Under the pieces are notes generated by a model. It was given only the letters and a program-made list of their open reading frames with translations, made no database searches and was not told the origin of the DNA. A stretch of DNA of 64,000 nucleotides from JACVRW01 sp963812915 (GTDB taxonomy: Bacteria; Actinomycetota; Thermoleophilia; Solirubrobacterales; Thermoleophilaceae), in assembly GCA_963812915.1 (NCBI GenBank), contig CAWEXB010000009.1, positions 1-64,000 on the forward strand, given 5' to 3'. A program made the position numbers and the translations under genes. Positions 18,358 to 27,629 of the stretch are shown here, in pieces. Each line of letters begins with the position of its first letter. Position 1 is the stretch's first letter.

Positions 18358-19578
18358 TCAGCCAGGAAACACGGCCAGCGTCGCGGTGAAACCGTGCACG
18401 TAGTTGCGGCCGCCGACAGGGCCGATCTCGCCCGCGCAGAAGAAGCCGGCGGTGGGCGCACCCACGAACGCGTCCGCGACCGCCTCGGCGTCGTGGCCCG
18501 GCGCCCCGAACATATGAGAACCGCGGCCGTTGCAAGTAAAGAGCAGAGCGCCCGCGGGCGGGCGGCCGAGCGCCGCGACCTGACCAGCGAGCGCCTGGAC
18601 GAGGTCGTCGTGCGCCGACCCTGCGTCCCGCACCTGCATCCGCACCGTCTGGCCCAGCCGCACCCCCGCCCCGACTGTGACAGCGCCGGTCTCCTCGTCG
18701 GCCCCGATCAGCCCGCGGATGAGGAAATCACCGCGGTCGTAGTCGGGCTTGTTCGGATCGACCACGATGCCGACCAGCAGTCCCTCGGCGGCAAGCGCCC
18801 GCTCGGTCGGCTCGAGCTCAGAGATCGCCTGCCGCAGCCGCTCGAGCGCGGGCCGGGAGGCGAGCTCGTGGATCACGTTGCCCTCGGCCCCCGTGATCGC
18901 CATCTCGGGGCCGATCGGGCGTGCACCCTGGGACACCAGCGGCCTAACGTCGACGCCGCGCAGCACGGCCCCCACGGCGCCGCCGGCCACCGGCTCCCGG
19001 CCCTCGAGCAGCGCCGCCGGCCCCGGGCCGCCGCTCGCGATGCCGCCGATCACGGGCACCCCGGGTCTCCGTTCCGAGAATTCCGTCAACAGCGGCTCCA
19101 GCGGAAAGCTGTAGGGGTCGACGAGCATGATCACCGCGTCGGCGCCCTCGAGGTCGGGCAGGCCGACGATTACCAGGCCGCCGCGCGCGGCGGCCTCCTC
19201 GCCCGCCTCCGGTTCGTGACGGCCCGCCACGCGCGCCTCCAGCCGGAAGGGCACCACCTCGGCACCGGGGAACGACGCCGCCCACACCGTCACCCCGCCC
19301 GTCTCGACCTCGCGCCGCTCCCCCACGACGCCTTGCGCGCCGCAGCCCACGAGCGCCTTCGGCCGCAACCGCTCGTGGATCACCGCCACACCCTCCGCGG
19401 CGCGCTCCAGGTTCGCCGGTCCCGCGAACACGCACGCGAGGTCGGGCCGGGCATCGAGCGCCAGCGCGGCCCGCCCGGCTGCATCGGCGAACGACTCAAC
19501 GCCACCGTTCTCGGCGGAGATCCCCACTCCCACGCGCGTGTCCACGGCTACATCTTCCCGCTCCACGAGCCGCCCCAC
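18358..19578 (-). CDS. FIST N/C-domain sensory protein
   Basis: This protein of about 400 aa has the FIST N- and C-domains (F-box and intracellular signal transduction proteins), thought to bind small ligands such as amino acids. Visible segments are VGVGISAENG at the start, PVIGGIASGGPG in the middle, and the C-domain motifs LLFTCNGRGSHMFG and GFFCAGEIGPVGG. Its last codons are the outer edge of the right repeat arm. The frame allows ATG at 19578, but GTG at 19545 (VDTRVGVG) places the FIST domain directly at the N-terminus and may be the real start. Confidence 0.9.
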   Translation of the reverse strand: MGRLVEREDVAVDTRVGVGISAENGGVESFADAAGRAALALDARPDLACVFAGPANLERAAEGVAVIHERLRPKALVGCGAQGVVGERREVETGGVTVWAASFPGAEVVPFRLEARVAGRHEPEAGEEAAARGGLVIVGLPDLEGADAVIMLVDPYSFPLEPLLTEFSERRPGVPVIGGIASGGPGPAALLEGREPVAGGAVGAVLRGVDVRPLVSQGARPIGPEMAITGAEGNVIHELASRPALERLRQAISELEPTERALAAEGLLVGIVVDPNKPDYDRGDFLIRGLIGADEETGAVTVGAGVRLGQTVRMQVRDAGSAHDDLVQALAGQVAALGRPPAGALLFTCNGRGSHMFGAPGHDAEAVADAFVGAPTAGFFCAGEIGPVGGRNYVHGFTATLAVFPG

Positions 19579-19678
19579 ACCATGCCGCCGTGCGGACCCA
19601 GCCGTGCCCGAGGTGCGGTGGCTCCGCGCCGGCCGCTGCCCTCTCCGCGACCAGTGGCACCGTCGATCGAGCGTTCTC

Positions 19679-19710
19679 GCGGTGCTCCTCCTCGACGAAC
19701 GCAGCGCCCT
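19679..19710 (+). repeat. Dispersed intergenic repeat (locus 1)
   Basis: The core is GCGGTGCTCCTCCTCGACGA, followed by ACGCAGCGCC. The minus strand reads FVEEEHRE. It lies between the FIST and SnoaL-like genes. Confidence 0.65.
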
Positions 19711-19758
19711 GTCGAGAGCGACGGAGGTCCAACCGCCGCGCTGGCTCCAAGAGTCCGG

Positions 19759-20189
19759 TCAGCGGGAGTTGGAAGTGCGGACGGGATGATCCCGCAGCCC
19801 GACGGCCGTTAGTGCCTGCTCCCGAGTCGCGAACTCTCTGATCCGAGCGATCTTGCCGGCGCAAACGGTGAGGACCCAGGTTTCCCGCCGCTCCTCGAAG
19901 GTCAGCCCGCTGCCCTTGCCGCGGCCGCCCCAGGTCATGGGAACGACCACCTGGTCATCACCGACCGCCATGAATTCCTCGGGCCGGTACCACCTGTCGT
20001 CCGTCACCTCGTCGAAGCGAGCGTGCAGGCGGCGGACACGTCGTGTCCCGCGTAGCGGCCGGCGTCGGGGAGGTCCGGTCGGACCTCCCATTCGATGTCC
20101 CCGGCGAGGAATTCGAATAGGGAGGTGAACCCGCGGTCCTGCCACACCACGAAGGCGGCGCGCGCAATCTCAACGCTCTGCCTCGACAT
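19759..20189 (-). pseudogene. SnoaL/NTF2-like protein with one frameshift
   Basis: The product should be about 142 aa with the NTF2-like fold (SnoaL_2). The N-terminal half MSRQSVEIARAAFVVWQDRG to GRYAGHDV lies in one frame and the C-terminal half, RRLHARFDEVTDDRWYRPEE to ALTAVGLRDHPV, in another; the switch is near 20035. The break is a single small indel in a GC-rich spot, so it may be a sequence error. Such proteins are either small-molecule isomerases/hydrolases or binding proteins. Confidence 0.75.
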
Positions 20190-20683
20190 CCTCGCCCAGT
20201 ATGCCGCGCGAATCGGGGCCCCCGCAGCCTCGTTAGCGGATCCGCTTGTTGTGCGGCGGCCGCCCGGCGAGATCGCCGGTCAGGCATTAGCGGCCGCCTC
20301 CTGGTCGTCAAGGAGGAAGCAGCGCACGGATTTGTTCTCGACGGAGGTCGGCAAGAGTGCCGCTCGCAATGAGGTCGGGACCACCCTCGTGTGCTGCCAC
20401 GGCGGCGACCCAGCGGATCCGGCTCGCACCAATCCGGGACCCTTAGCCTCGCTCCAGCTCCTCCACAAAGGGAGCACTGCCACTGGAGCCGATCGTTCGC
20501 TGCGTGCGCGCCTGCCTTTCGTCTCGATGAAGAAGGCCCTCGTGTCAAGCAACGGTGAGTAGCTCGTCGGCGGCCTCCTCTGGTCGAGGGTGTGGAGCAG
20601 CGCTCATGTCTCTATCGCCTCCTGGTCGGGAGGATCAGGCGAAATTGGATGCTCGCTCGCGGGCGCAAGTCCAAAGAGGGCGG
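20190..20683. other. Region without a recognisable gene
   Basis: The open frames here have no domain I recognise and overlap each other on both strands. The sequence may be decayed coding DNA between the SnoaL-like gene and an IS110 relic. Nothing else was seen. Confidence 0.4.
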
Positions 20684-21710
20684 TCAGGCCGCCAGACGAA
20701 ACGTGGCGCCTCGTGGAGCGAAGGGCTGGTTTCGAGTCAGCATGCGCCAGATTGCGCGGGCGAGGCGGTGGGCGATGTCGACGTGGGCGACGTTGGCGCC
20801 GCGCTGCTTGCCGAGCCTGCGCTTGTTGCGCTGGTAGCGCGCGCGGTAGGCGGGGTGCTTGAGCGCGTGCGCTGCTCGCGTCGAGCAGCGCGCAGCGCAG
20901 GTAGGTTGGCCAGTGCTTTGAGAGCGGGGCCGCGGCGGTCTGCGTCGCCGGACTGGTTCACTCGTGGGCGGAGACTGGTGTGCCAGTGAGCTTTTCGGGC
21001 GATGAGAAGCGCTCGATCACGCCGATCTCGGCGGCGATTGTGAGCGCCAGCACCCGGCCGATCCGGGGACGCTCGAATGCAGCGGGATGTAGGGGTGGTC
21101 GGCGTGCCTTTCGCGGAGCCGGCGGTTGACCTCAGCAATCTGGGCCTCGAGGTCGTCGATCAGCGCGAGTGAGGCGGTGATCGTTTGCGCGCCAGAGCTC
21201 GGGGACGTCGAGCTTCGCCAGCAGCCTTCCGACTCGGCCCCGAACAGGTCAGTGACCGGGCAGGGGCCGACCGAAGTTGATCACGGTCGAGTGGCCGGTT
21301 CCTGAGCGCCGACTTGTGCTTGACAAGGTGCATGCGAAAGCGGGCGAGCTCGCGCGCCTCCTCCCACGCCCGGATCGGGGAGCCAGGTCGCCGGCACGAG
21401 GTCGCGGTGGGAGAGCATCGCGAGTACGCGCGAGTCGGTCTTGTCGGTCTGCAGGCCAAGAGGAAGTCCCTTGACCTTCTGCGCATCGGCGATCTCGACC
21501 GACTAGCCTTCCGCTCGAGCGTGTCGTGGACGAGCCGGGCGCCGGTCATCGACTCGACGACGGCGCAGACCGGTTCGCCGTGGACGTCGTCGATCCGCCG
21601 CACCAGCGCTCGCAGCGCGTCGACGTCGGGCGGCGGACGAGCTAGTCGAGCTGCTCTCCTTGTTCGGACAACAGGCAGACGTCGAGCTTTCGCCGACTGA
21701 GGTCTAATCA
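20684..21710 (-). pseudogene. IS110-family transposase relic, multiply frameshifted
   Basis: Pieces in three frames spell an IS110-type transposase different from the one in the repeat arms: VDALRALVRRIDDVHGEPV and CAVVESMTGA (N-terminal DEDD part), ELARFRMHLVKHKSALRNR, VNRRLRERHADHPYIPL, RPRVNQSGDADRRGP (C-terminal part) and the end AIWRMLTRNQPFAPRG with TGA at 20684-20686. At least five frame changes separate them, so this copy is dead. It ends with the same kind of C-terminus as the relic at 22890-23304. Confidence 0.8.
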
Positions 21711-22135
21711 AGCGTGCAACCTGTGAAGCGGGCCCCCCTGGTGCCTCTCGAGTTGACGAACACGACTGAGTGGGACCGGCCACCTGCAGTGGCCCCGATG
21801 TGGACGCTTGAGGTGGCCCTCCTTCATCGCAGTCCAAAGAGACCGTGACCGGCGCTTCTCGCCGGGCGACTGCACGTGTATCGCGCCGTGGTTGAACCGA
21901 GCTGCGTCAATCATCACTTCCTCCCCGCTGGCTCGAGTAGCCACTCGCCATCAACCCTGCCGCAGCCGGGCGGGGCTCTCAGCCCCTAAGGTCACCAGCG
22001 GTGGGCTGATGCGTGCTTGCCTCAGCAGGCGCCTACGAGAATAATGCGCGCGGGCCCGCGGGACCCGCCGGGCGACGTTGTCCGCTGACACAGGCGGGAC
22101 CGGGGGGCACGGTTCGCAATGTACCGGGAGGTCAG
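21711..22135. other. Region without a gene between an IS relic and the tail-collar gene
   Basis: The stretch next to the IS110 relic (21720-21950) may be the noncoding end of that element. The last 100 bp hold the promoter region and the ribosome site GGGAGGTC of the gene at 22136. Nothing else was recognised. Confidence 0.4.
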
Positions 22136-22765
22136 ATGCTTCATCGAATTCGTCGGCGGCTCACCTTCGCCAATGTCGTCGCGCTTCTCGCGCTCTTTGT
22201 CGCGCTCGGCGGCTCATCGTTCGCCGAGCCGGTGCGGGACGGCGCTATGGACCTCATTAGGGGAAGGCATATCGGGTCGGACGCGGTGGGGAGCCGCCAT
22301 CTCCGGTCCGACGCGGTGACGGGCCACCATGTCGATGACGGCTCGCTGACGAGCGCCGACGTGCGCAACAACGTGCTGCGGGCGCGCGATCTTCGCGCGG
22401 GCGTCGCGGCCACCGACGTGCTCGGGACCGCGCGGCTTGGGCGGGGCGCGAGTGGTGCGGCGGTCGGGAGGACGCCGGTCAGGGCAAGCCAAGCTCGCAG
22501 CGGCATGTGCAACACCCTCGGCCAGGTTGTGCTCTTCGGCGGCGACTTTGCGCCGCGCGGGACGGCAGCCGCACGTGGCCAGCTGCTCCGAGTCAACCAG
22601 TACCTGCCCCTGTTCTCGATCTACGGCGCGAGGTTCGGCGGCGATGGTCAGAACAACTTCGCCCTGCCCGACCTTCGGGGCGCCGAGCCCAAGGGCCAAG
22701 GCGACCAGTCCGTCAGCTACCTCGTCTGCCTGGTGGGGGACTTCCCCGAACGCCCCCCGGAGTAA
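22136..22765 (+). CDS. Exported protein with phage tail-collar-like C-terminus
   Basis: This 209-aa protein starts with a basic, hydrophobic leader (RRRLTFANVVALLALFVAL) typical of many Thermoleophilia surface proteins. A low-complexity region of short repeats follows (SDAVGSRHLRSDAV; DGSLTSADVRNN), like pentapeptide or beta-helix spacers. The C-terminus resembles the phage tail-collar fold (FGGDGQNNFALPDLRG). ATG at 22136 follows GGGAGGTC; an upstream in-frame ATG at 22013 has no ribosome site. It is probably secreted or envelope-bound. It lies between two decayed IS110 copies. Confidence 0.75.
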   Translation: MLHRIRRRLTFANVVALLALFVALGGSSFAEPVRDGAMDLIRGRHIGSDAVGSRHLRSDAVTGHHVDDGSLTSADVRNNVLRARDLRAGVAATDVLGTARLGRGASGAAVGRTPVRASQARSGMCNTLGQVVLFGGDFAPRGTAAARGQLLRVNQYLPLFSIYGARFGGDGQNNFALPDLRGAEPKGQGDQSVSYLVCLVGDFPERPPE

Positions 22766-22889
22766 CGCGCCCATCGTCCCAGGGAGGTCGCCGCCCAAGT
22801 GACAGCCTGGCAAGGTCATCGCTACCGCCAGCAGGTGATCGCGGTCGTGACGAACGTTCCAACGCGTCGCCCCGGGCAATTGCCGCGCC

Positions 22890-23304
22890 ACGCGACCGGG
22901 GTGCGCTTCGCGCGCTGATCTGGAGCCCCGCGGCGACACGCAGCAGGCCAAAGGGCGTACCGACCGCCCGCCGCGCCGCTTGAGCGGCGCTCCGTCCGGC
23001 GATGCGCGTGGTTGCCCGCGCCCCGCGCCGGTTTCGCTTTCCATGGAGGCTGTCGCGCGAACCCCCGGCGATCTCGCTGGACGTTTTGAGGCTGGCTCCG
23101 AAAAAGGAGTGGCGTGCGCCGCCTCGCGCCGATGGCCGCTCGCTACCGCGAGCGCCAACAGGAGACCGCGAGCGGCTCGGCGAACAGCGCGGCAAGAAGA
23201 TCGCCTGCGTCGAAGTCGCCCGGCTCGCCGAAGCGATCTGGCACGTGCTCACGCCCAACCGGCCCTTCGCCCCGGCAGGTCGCCCAGACTTTCTGGCCGC
23301 CTGA
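22890..23304 (+). pseudogene. IS110-type transposase relic, 3' end
   Basis: Only the C-terminal end is recognisable: RERLGEQRGKKIACVEVARLAEAIW-type sequence ending in HVLTPNRPFAPAGRP and a stop at 23302-23304. This matches the end of the relic at 20684-21710 (IWRMLTRNQPFAPRG). The upstream part has decayed beyond recognition. The two relics point away from each other around the tail-collar gene. Confidence 0.5.
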
Positions 23305-23598
23305 CGGCCCTCCTTGCGAATTGGACCCCGCGAGCGATGTCAAGCCCGGTCGAAAGCTGGTCCACCTTCGCCGATTGAAAAGTGGTCCACTCCGTCCGAG
23401 GTTGATTTGCGCCTGTCTCGGTCGAGAACTGACGGCTGTGGGAGGCTGAGCGGCGCGGAGGCGAGCCCGGAGGGTGAGCCGGAGCGCCGTTCAGCGGCGC
23501 GGTCGGGCCTTGCGGGCCGTGAGCGATGGGTCGCCGGAGAGAACGGGCGGGTAGGAGCCGTTCTGCGGCCCTCGGCGCGGTCGCCGGGGGGTGATCAG

Positions 23599-24372
23599 TC
23601 AGGCGATTTCGGCCGGTTGGGCGCCGGGTCGGGCGCCGAGGTCCTTGCCGCGCAGGCGGTAGGAGTCGCCTTTGAGCGAGAGGATCTCGGCGTGGTGGAC
23701 GAGCCGGTCGATCATCGCGACGGCGGTCACCTCGTCGCCAAAGATTTCGCCCCAGGCCGAGAACGGCTTGTTCGAGGTGACGATCAGGGATGCGCGCTCG
23801 TAGCGGGCCGAGACGAGCGAGAACATCAGGTTGGCGGCTGCTGGGTCAAAGGGGATGTAGCCGACTTCGTCGACTACGAGCAGCGGGATGAAGGAGAGCC
23901 GCCTGAGTTCTGCATCGAGGCCGTTCTGGCGCTTGGCCTCGGAGAGCCTGGCGACCCATTCGGTGGCGGTCGCGAAGGCGACGCGGTGGCCGGCGAGGCA
24001 GGCGCGGATCGAGACGGCGATCGCGAGATGCGTTTTGCCGGTCCCCGGCGGGCCCAAGAGGACGACGTTCTCCTTCGCGTGCAGGAAGTCGAGCTGCCCC
24101 AGGTGCTCGACGACCTGGCGCTTGACCGAGCGCTGGAAGGTGAAGTCGAACTCCTCGAGCGTCTTGCGGGCCGGGAAGCGCGCCGCCTTGATGCGAGACT
24201 CGCCGCCGTGCGACTCGCGCGAGGCGACCTCGGTCGAGAGCAAGGCCTCGGCGAAGCGTTCGTAGCTCCACTGCTCCTCGCGCGCCCGCTCGGCGAGCTT
24301 CGGCAGCGCGCGGGCGGCGGCCGGGGCCTTGAGCTGCCGGAAGAGGTGGGTGAGCTCCGAGGTCTTGGTCAT
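23599..24372 (-). CDS. istB: IS21 helper ATPase IstB
   Basis: This 257-aa AAA+ ATPase resembles DnaC. Walker A is LLGPPGTGKTHLA and Walker B is LLVVDEVGYIPFD, with an upstream helical N-terminal domain (ELTHLFRQLKAPAAARALP). It assembles on target DNA and directs the IstA transposase. The ATG at 24372 overlaps the istA stop by four bases (ATGA), so translation is coupled. A longer frame upstream lies inside istA and is rejected. Confidence 0.96.
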   Translation of the reverse strand: MTKTSELTHLFRQLKAPAAARALPKLAERAREEQWSYERFAEALLSTEVASRESHGGESRIKAARFPARKTLEEFDFTFQRSVKRQVVEHLGQLDFLHAKENVVLLGPPGTGKTHLAIAVSIRACLAGHRVAFATATEWVARLSEAKRQNGLDAELRRLSFIPLLVVDEVGYIPFDPAAANLMFSLVSARYERASLIVTSNKPFSAWGEIFGDEVTAVAMIDRLVHHAEILSLKGDSYRLRGKDLGARPGAQPAEIA

Positions 24373-25580
24373 ACCGGGATCAGCTGGTCGTAGCGGGCAA
24401 GCGGGCGCAGCTCGACATCGGGCTCGGTGCGCCGGCGCCGGCGCTCGCCGCGCAACAGCTCGAGCGCTGCCTGGTGGGCGGGGTCGGTAAGGGCGAGCCC
24501 GCCGGCGAAAACGCGCGTGTGGCGGGCGGCGAGCTCGCCCGTGTCGAGGCACACCGCGGTGATCTCCGCCTGCGAGGCGCGCACCTCGACGCGGCGGCCG
24601 ACCAGGCGCGGGTCGAGCGAGTAGTCGTTGCGGTCGAAGCGCAGGTAGGGCTGGGCGGGCACGCGGATGACGAAGCGACGGTCCGTCTCGGGCCAGAGCG
24701 CGGGCAGCGCGCGCATCCGCTTGCGCTCCTCGGCGAGGCGTTCTGCGACGACCGCGCGGGTCGTGCGGTGGACGCGCGCGTTGATGCGCTCGCACCAGCC
24801 GTCGAGCTGGTGCTGGAAGTCCAGCGCGTTGGCGAAGCGCCGGCCGGCCTCGAAGTTGCCGTGCAGGAAGCGGTGGCTGCGCTCGAGCGCGCCCTTGGCC
24901 TGGCAGTCGCCGGCGTCGAGGATGACCCAGCCGAGCGCGAGCCGGCCGCAGAAGGCGAGGAAGCCCTCGCTCGGGCGGCCCCTGGGCGCGATCGCGCCCT
25001 CACGGTCCCAGACCAGCTTGCCGGGCAGCGCGCCGAGCCGGGCCAGGCAGCGCGCCATCCCGAACGCGATGTCGGAGAACTCCTTGGAGAAGACGAGCGC
25101 GCCGGCGAAGGCACGCGAGTAGGGCAGCTCGCAGGTGACGACGTAGCCGCGGCGGGTCTGCCCCCAGCCGACCGGGATCTCCGAGCGCGGCTCGCAGAGA
25201 TCGAACTGCGCCAGCTCGCCGGGGCGGTAGCGGGTGCGCTGGAAGCTGCGCGGCGGCGGCAGAAAGCGCGGCCGCAGCTCGCGCAACAGGTCGTCGAGGA
25301 TCGTCTTGCCGCCCACATAGCCGAGCCCCGCGAGCTCCTCGCGGATGCGCACGCCCGACAGCGTCGGCTCGTCCTCGAGCAGCTCCTCGATCGTCCCAAG
25401 AAACGGGTCGAGCTTCGAGGCGCGCGGGGGCCGCGGCCCGTAGCTCGGCGGCTCGGACGAGACGAGCGCCTTGCGGATCGTGTCGCGGTGGACGCCGGTG
25501 CGGCGGTGGATCTCGCGCTGCGAGAGCCGCTCGACGTGCTTCATCCGCCTGATCTCCGCCCACTGCTCCACGCCAAGCAA
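24369..25580 (-). CDS. istA: IS21 transposase IstA
   Basis: This 403-aa transposase has an N-terminal HTH (SQREIHRRTGVHRDTIRKAL) and a DDE integrase core (first Asp in GELAQFDLCEP, next in LVWDREGAI, Glu in AKGALERSHRFLHGNFE). A C-terminal beta-barrel part follows. I chose TTG at 25580 (LLGVEQWAEIRRM) because GGAGG lies just upstream and IstA proteins begin this way; the ATG at 25664 would start in the terminal repeat. It is followed by istB with a four-base overlap. Confidence 0.95.
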   Translation of the reverse strand: MLGVEQWAEIRRMKHVERLSQREIHRRTGVHRDTIRKALVSSEPPSYGPRPPRASKLDPFLGTIEELLEDEPTLSGVRIREELAGLGYVGGKTILDDLLRELRPRFLPPPRSFQRTRYRPGELAQFDLCEPRSEIPVGWGQTRRGYVVTCELPYSRAFAGALVFSKEFSDIAFGMARCLARLGALPGKLVWDREGAIAPRGRPSEGFLAFCGRLALGWVILDAGDCQAKGALERSHRFLHGNFEAGRRFANALDFQHQLDGWCERINARVHRTTRAVVAERLAEERKRMRALPALWPETDRRFVIRVPAQPYLRFDRNDYSLDPRLVGRRVEVRASQAEITAVCLDTGELAARHTRVFAGGLALTDPAHQAALELLRGERRRRRTEPDVELRPLARYDQLIPV

Positions 25581-25689
25581 CGCCTTCCTCCGGTCTCGAT
25601 CAACAGATCGAGCCAGATCAAGGGTCCGGTCGGACGCCTCCGGCCCCGCGCCGCGGTGGACCACTTTTAGACCGGCGCAGGCGGACCAG

Positions 25690-26366
25690 TATTCAGGCGG
25701 CGCCTACAAGCGAACCTTCCACCAACCTGATCCGGCGCCAGCCGGCGATGGAGAGGGGAGCGCAGCTCCAACCCACGACGAAGGGAGTACCTGACCCACA
25801 TCACGCCGCCCCAGCAACCGGCCCCTCTTGACGGAGAACCTCTTTCGTTTTTTCGCCCGGAGAGGAGTAGGCTTGTGGTACTGGCCCTGCGGCCATCAAC
25901 CCCGGCCCCCAGAGAGCAAAGACAGCCGAAGCGCGAGCAACGCGCCGAGGCGACAGACTCGGAGGCGCACGGGATTCCTGCGGGGCCAGTGTTTCGTTTG
26001 AGGAGGGGCTTACGCCTCGAGCGGTAAGGCTCGCGTTCTTGCAAGGGCGCGGAGGAGCTTCGGCGAGGATGGTGAGGTCGGCGTGAAGCCGGACCCGTTC
26101 AAGCCCACGGACGCGGAGGGGCGGTGGCGACCATTGGTGGTTGAGCCGTCCGCATTCGCGTTCGACTGAGGCGCGGCGATCACATGCGATCACCGGTGAG
26201 TTCGCTGCGGCGCTGAACGCGCGGGTGCTCGAGTTCGTCCGCGGTGTCGAGGCCCGACAACCGAAGCGATTCTGATCTCTGGATGGCGCCACCAAGCCGC
26301 GCTCGCATCGGATTGTCCTCGAGCTCAGCCGGCTCGTCACCGGCTTGACGGGGGTGCTACACCGCC
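25690..26366. other. Intergenic region upstream of the tetR operon
   Basis: About 680 bp between the IS21 right end and the tetR promoter. Open frames on the minus strand are rich in Arg, Ser and Pro without any domain and look like shadows of GC-rich noncoding or decayed DNA. Nothing specific was recognised. Confidence 0.4.
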
Positions 26367-26401
26367 TTGACACGGGCTCGTAAATCCGATAGAAGCTCTA
26401 T
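26367..26401 (+). promoter_or_regulatory. Promoter and palindromic operator of the tetR operon
   Basis: A consensus -35 (TTGACA, 26367-26372) is followed after 17 bp by TAGAAG as the -10. The -10 lies inside the perfect palindrome ATAGA-AGC-TCTAT (26389-26401), a likely site for the TetR protein to repress its own operon. The predicted transcript begins only about 8 nt before the ATG. Confidence 0.6.
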
Positions 26402-26409
26402 TTAATTAA

Positions 26410-27033
26410 ATGAGCCCTCGAAAGTACGACATGAGCAAGCGCGCGCTAGCGCGGGAGGAGACCCGGCGGCGCATCGTCGAGGCCACCGCGAAGCTCCACG
26501 GGGAGAACGGCGCTCTTGGCACGTCGTGGAAGGACATCGCGAGGGAAGCCGATGTGTCGGTGGCCACGGTCTACTCCCACTTTCCGTCGCTGGACGAGCT
26601 GCTGCCTGCTTGTGGCGCGCTGGTCATGCAAAGGGTGCGGCCGCCTAGTGCCGACTCGGCGCGCGAGATCATCGGCGACGCGCAGGGGCTCCAAGAGCGG
26701 CTCGAACGCGTTGCCCGCGAGCTCTTCGCCTTCTATGAGCGAGGGGGACCGCACATCGAGGTCGATGTGCGCGAGCGTCGGCTCCCCGGCATGGGCGAGT
26801 GGGAGGCCCACCAGCGCGAGACCGTCGTGGCGCTGGTTCGAGAGGCGCTGGCCGGGACGCGCTCGGACGCCCGCACCGTCCGTCTCGTCAGTGCCTTCTT
26901 CGACCTCCCGACCTTCAAGGCGCTGCGCACGCGCGGAGTTGCACCGCTGACAGCCGCGAGGACGGTCGCCCAGATCGCTGTTTGCTTGGTCCAGAGCGGC
27001 CCGCAGCGGAAATCGCAGGAGCGGAGGGACTGA
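26410..27033 (+). CDS. TetR-family transcriptional regulator
   Basis: This protein of about 207 aa has an N-terminal TetR HTH: REETRRRIVEATAKLHGENG, then SWKDIAREADVSVATVYSHF. The C-terminal helical part binds an unknown ligand. Start options are ATG 26410 or ATG 26431 (MSKRALAREE); neither has a clear ribosome site, and the promoter position suggests a very short leader. The cupin and methyltransferase genes follow on the same strand with gaps of 40 and 64 bp, so this regulator probably controls them. Confidence 0.9.
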   Translation: MSPRKYDMSKRALAREETRRRIVEATAKLHGENGALGTSWKDIAREADVSVATVYSHFPSLDELLPACGALVMQRVRPPSADSAREIIGDAQGLQERLERVARELFAFYERGGPHIEVDVRERRLPGMGEWEAHQRETVVALVREALAGTRSDARTVRLVSAFFDLPTFKALRTRGVAPLTAARTVAQIAVCLVQSGPQRKSQERRD

Positions 27034-27073
27034 TGTTTCAGGCCCTCGACCACCCCACCGCAGAGGAGGAGCA

Positions 27074-27565
27074 ATGACGCAGGACACGAGTCAGCCGCAG
27101 GCTGTGGCGCCCGTAACGGTCCGAGCGGACGAGGGAGAGGCGCGCTGGTGGCTCGGAGCGCTGGCCGTGATCAAGGCAACCGCCGCGGACACCGGCGGAC
27201 GGATCTCGATCGTGGAGGTCACCGAACCCCCGGGCGCGGACGCTCCCCTTCACGTGCATCACCGCGAGGACGAGGGGTTCTGGATCCTCGATGGCGACGT
27301 CACCTTCGAGGTTGGAGGCACAACGTTCGAGGCAACCGCCGGCGACTTCGCCTTTGGGCCCCGCGACATTCCTCATCGATACAAGGTCGGGGATGCCGGC
27401 TGCCGAATGCTGTTCCTCCTAACGCCCGGCGGCTTCGAGGGCGCGATCACAGAGTTGAGCACGCTCGCGCGCACCCGGACGCTCCCCCCGGCATCCGAGC
27501 AGCCGCCCGACATGGACGGCATCCAGGACCGCGTTGCAGCATACGGGTGCGAGCTACTCGGCTAG
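27074..27565 (+). CDS. Cupin-domain protein
   Basis: This 163-aa protein has one cupin_2 barrel. Motif 1 is APLHVHHREDEGFWILDGD (metal-binding His-x-His and Glu) and motif 2 is FGPRDIPHRYKV. It starts with ATG behind GAGGAGG. It could be a small-molecule dioxygenase, isomerase or ligand sensor; the sequence alone does not decide. It is the second gene of a tetR-cupin-methyltransferase operon, matching the cupin/methyltransferase pairing inside the inverted repeat. Confidence 0.88.
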   Translation: MTQDTSQPQAVAPVTVRADEGEARWWLGALAVIKATAADTGGRISIVEVTEPPGADAPLHVHHREDEGFWILDGDVTFEVGGTTFEATAGDFAFGPRDIPHRYKVGDAGCRMLFLLTPGGFEGAITELSTLARTRTLPPASEQPPDMDGIQDRVAAYGCELLG

Positions 27566-27629
27566 GCGCCCGAAGGCGAGCGCGAGGCGACAACCCGCGG
27601 AAGAGACGTGACGAGCGAAGGGAGCAACG

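Larger units (their letters stand above)
9406..18363. repeat. Right arm of the giant inverted repeat
   Basis: This is the mirror image of 1-9391 and the arm that joins the single-copy remainder of the window. The repeat ends in the last codons of the FIST gene only because the left arm reaches the window start there. Compared with the left arm it lacks about 490 bp (cupin 5' part and intergenic DNA) at about 12537 and carries different one-base indels. Confidence 0.97.
23357..25689 (-). mobile_element. IS21-family insertion sequence, complete
   Basis: This element of about 2.33 kb has both IS21 genes and matching ends. The left end reads CTGGTCCACCTTCGCCG then AAAAGTGGTCCAC. The right end, read inward, gives CTGGTCCGCCTGCGCCGG then AAAAGTGGTCCAC. 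Paired terminal repeats of this kind are typical of IS21. Outer boundaries are accurate to a few bases; no clear target duplication could be fixed. Both genes are intact, so the element is probably active. Confidence 0.93.

Noticed and set aside
1..18363. A hairpin telomere of a linear replicon as the cause of the palindrome
   Set aside because: The hinge lies within a coding LuxR domain and no telomere resolvase gene or terminal repeat pattern is seen. It cannot be fully excluded without reads.
25690..26366. Minus-strand frames of 125 and 190 codons
   Set aside because: They lack domains, overlap each other and are rich in Arg/Ser/Pro; no ribosome sites were seen.
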